Assembly (NCBI GenBank): GCA_030638385.1
Contig: DAOWES010000301.1
Location: 1 to 5,806, forward strand
Origin: Candidatus Cloacimonadota bacterium
GTDB lineage: Bacteria > Cloacimonadota > Cloacimonadia > Cloacimonadales > TCS61
DNA length: 5,806 nt
Direction: 5' to 3'
The first letter of the stretch is position 1; each line of letters opens with the position of its first letter. This document shows, piece after piece, positions 4,479-5,806 of this stretch. The notes under the pieces are model-generated. The model did not search any database, had not been told where the DNA came from, and saw nothing but the letters and a program-made list of their open reading frames with translations. The position numbers were made by a program, and so were the translations under genes.

Positions 4479-5806
4479 ATGAATAAGAAAATAATAGTTT
4501 TCATATCTATTTTATTTACTATATCACTATTAAGTGGTATTGATTCTGTTGCTAAAACAATAAAAATAAAAGGTGATATCGAACTAACGAGAAATCAAAA
4601 CATCTACAATGTTTCTACTGGAGATCAACTTTTTAATGATGACGAGCTTGTCTGCAAAGAGAACTCTTATGCCGCTATAAAATTTAGTGATGACAGTTCG
4701 ATTGTGAAACTTTTCCCAAATAGTCTATTAATTATCCACTCAGAGAAAAAAGGTGAAAAATTTGAGAAGAGAAATTTCCTGAAGATGGGTGAAGTCTGGA
4801 CAAAAGTAAAAAAGCGATCCGGTTTATTTGAAATTGAAACTCCTACAACTGTAGCTTCTGTAAAAGGAACAGGATTTCTACTTTCTGTTGATGAAAATGG
4901 CGTAACAGATCTATATACTTTGGAAGGTGAAGTTGAATTCAGCAATAAGTTTGATGATCAAACTGCCTCTATAACAGCAGGTAACCGAGGAACAAGTAGT
5001 GGTGAAGGAATCATTAATGTTCAGCCTTTCGATATTTCAGATTTACCGGCTAATATAAGAGAATTTATCGAGGAAGAAATTGTTGAGCCTTCTGAACCTC
5101 AAGGCAGTCAGGTAGTTCCACCAACCCCGCATTCTGCCGATATACCGGAGATGGAACCGGAAGCAGATGAAGCCGACAATGGAGATTCACCATTAAGCAT
5201 GGGTGGCGGTATCGGAACTGTTAGTGACGGAGAAAATTTCTACACTCAAGTTCGTTTAATGCCGGAGCTTAGATTTGGTAAGTTTGGCTTAGGTTTGGAT
5301 ATCGAACTTATGATTGATCAGGAAGGAAAAGTTCGTAAGGAAGATTGGGATGAGTGGGAAGATTATGTGAACAAACTATATTATCTTCGTTATGGCAATC
5401 GTGGCGATAAATTATATGGCCAAATTGGGGCAATTCCATCATACACTTTGGGCCAAGGTCTTATCATGAAAAACTACAGCAATATGTTACATTATCCAAA
5501 TGAAAAACAAATCGGTTTGCAACTTGGTGGACAAATTCCAATTGCCGAAATGCAAGCAGAGATTTTCACTTCCAATATTACCAAAAATGAAATCCTGGCC
5601 GGAAGATTATCGCTAGCACCTCTCTCTACCAGCGGAATCCCTTTTATCGAAAAGATGAGATTTGGTGCCACTGTAGCTCATGACACAAATCAAATTAACG
5701 GCTTAAGCGATTTAGATGATGATAATTATCCCGATGCTTTTGACGACTATCCGGAAGATAGTAATTGGCATAATGAAGTTGATGCAAACATAGATTATTA
5801 TATTGA
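4479..5806 (+). CDS. FecR-domain protein fused to an outer-membrane beta-barrel region (3' truncated by window edge)
   Basis: The frame is open for 442 codons from the ATG at 4479 and runs off the right edge. Residues 1-25 are a Sec signal peptide (NKK, a hydrophobic stretch, cleavage near DSVA) without a lipobox. Residues about 30-175 form a FecR domain: TGDQLFNDDELVCKENSYAA at 47-66, the DDSSIVKL strand at 71-78, and the hallmark TPTTVASVKGTGF at 121-133. An acidic, Pro-rich linker follows (about 185-240, with EFIEEEIVEP and PPTP). From about 241, alternating strands (FYTQVRLMPELRFGKFGLGLDIEL) and the block YYLRYGNRGDKLYGQIG (301-317) with TLGQGLIMKNYSNMLHYP (323-340) look like a beta-barrel of a type I recall from FCB-group proteins. 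An Asp-rich loop DLDDDNYPDAFDDYPED (411-427) resembles a thrombospondin type 3 calcium motif. Unlike anti-sigma FecR there is no cytoplasmic sigma-binding domain, so a structural or ligand-binding role at the outer membrane is inferred. It is divergent from the NFACT operon. Confidence 0.85.
   Translation, partial: MNKKIIVFISILFTISLLSGIDSVAKTIKIKGDIELTRNQNIYNVSTGDQLFNDDELVCKENSYAAIKFSDDSSIVKLFPNSLLIIHSEKKGEKFEKRNFLKMGEVWTKVKKRSGLFEIETPTTVASVKGTGFLLSVDENGVTDLYTLEGEVEFSNKFDDQTASITAGNRGTSSGEGIINVQPFDISDLPANIREFIEEEIVEPSEPQGSQVVPPTPHSADIPEMEPEADEADNGDSPLSMGGGIGTVSDGENFYTQVRLMPELRFGKFGLGLDIELMIDQEGKVRKEDWDEWEDYVNKLYYLRYGNRGDKLYGQIGAIPSYTLGQGLIMKNYSNMLHYPNEKQIGLQLGGQIPIAEMQAEIFTSNITKNEILAGRLSLAPLSTSGIPFIEKMRFGATVAHDTNQINGLSDLDDDNYPDAFDDYPEDSNWHNEVDANIDYYI

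Noticed and set aside
4667..4945. Minus-strand open frame of 92 codons
   Set aside because: It is antisense to the FecR domain of the plus-strand gene, whose motifs are clear, and has no start signal or recognisable domain.
4479..5806. FecR-type anti-sigma regulator of iron uptake
   Set aside because: There is no N-terminal cytoplasmic sigma-binding domain, the hydrophobic segment is an N-terminal signal peptide rather than an internal membrane anchor, and no sigma factor or TonB receptor gene is adjacent.

Overview
This is an AT-rich bacterial chromosomal window with two transcription units diverging from a spacer of about 0.5 kb (3983-4478). The proteins point to a diderm of the FCB group: two have Sec-type signal peptides, one of these is a FecR-domain protein continuing into an apparent outer-membrane beta-barrel, and the other is a periplasmic TPR protein. 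Four of the five genes have a clear Shine-Dalgarno (GGAG or GGAGGG) 4-6 nt before the ATG, and the fifth (thiN) has GGGAG further away. That is atypical of Bacteroidota, which mostly lack such sites. My best guess is a Cloacimonadota-like or related candidate phylum, but this is inference from gene style, not a database match.

Leftward unit (minus strand, 3982 down to the window start): a compact NFACT/RqcH-type ribosome quality-control factor (2537-3982), then queC for 7-cyano-7-deazaguanine synthesis (1854-2540), then thiamine pyrophosphokinase (1243-1854). The NFACT and queC genes overlap by ATGA, and queC and the kinase gene share one base (TAATG), so the three are almost certainly one translationally coupled operon. 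After 113 nt comes a secreted TPR-repeat protein with a LpoB/TolB-N-like N-terminal domain (1-1129), which runs off the left edge.

Rightward unit (plus strand): one long gene starting at 4479 and running off the right edge. It encodes a signal peptide, a FecR domain, an acidic proline-rich linker, and the beginning of a barrel-like region containing a calcium-loop-like Asp-rich motif.

The spacer between the units is not empty. It contains a 199-bp element with nested inverted repeats (4010-4208), with perfect 17-bp ends and a perfect 10-bp GC-rich hairpin inside. It also holds a second short palindrome (4301-4314) and a facing pair of TTGACA boxes (4345-4417) that may be divergent promoter elements. 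No RNA genes, CRISPR arrays, transposase genes or phage genes were seen. The genes are mostly recognisable housekeeping or envelope genes. The parts most worth a second look are the interspersed repeat, the FecR-barrel fusion and the shortened NFACT protein. I see no clear sign of a new defence or mobile system.
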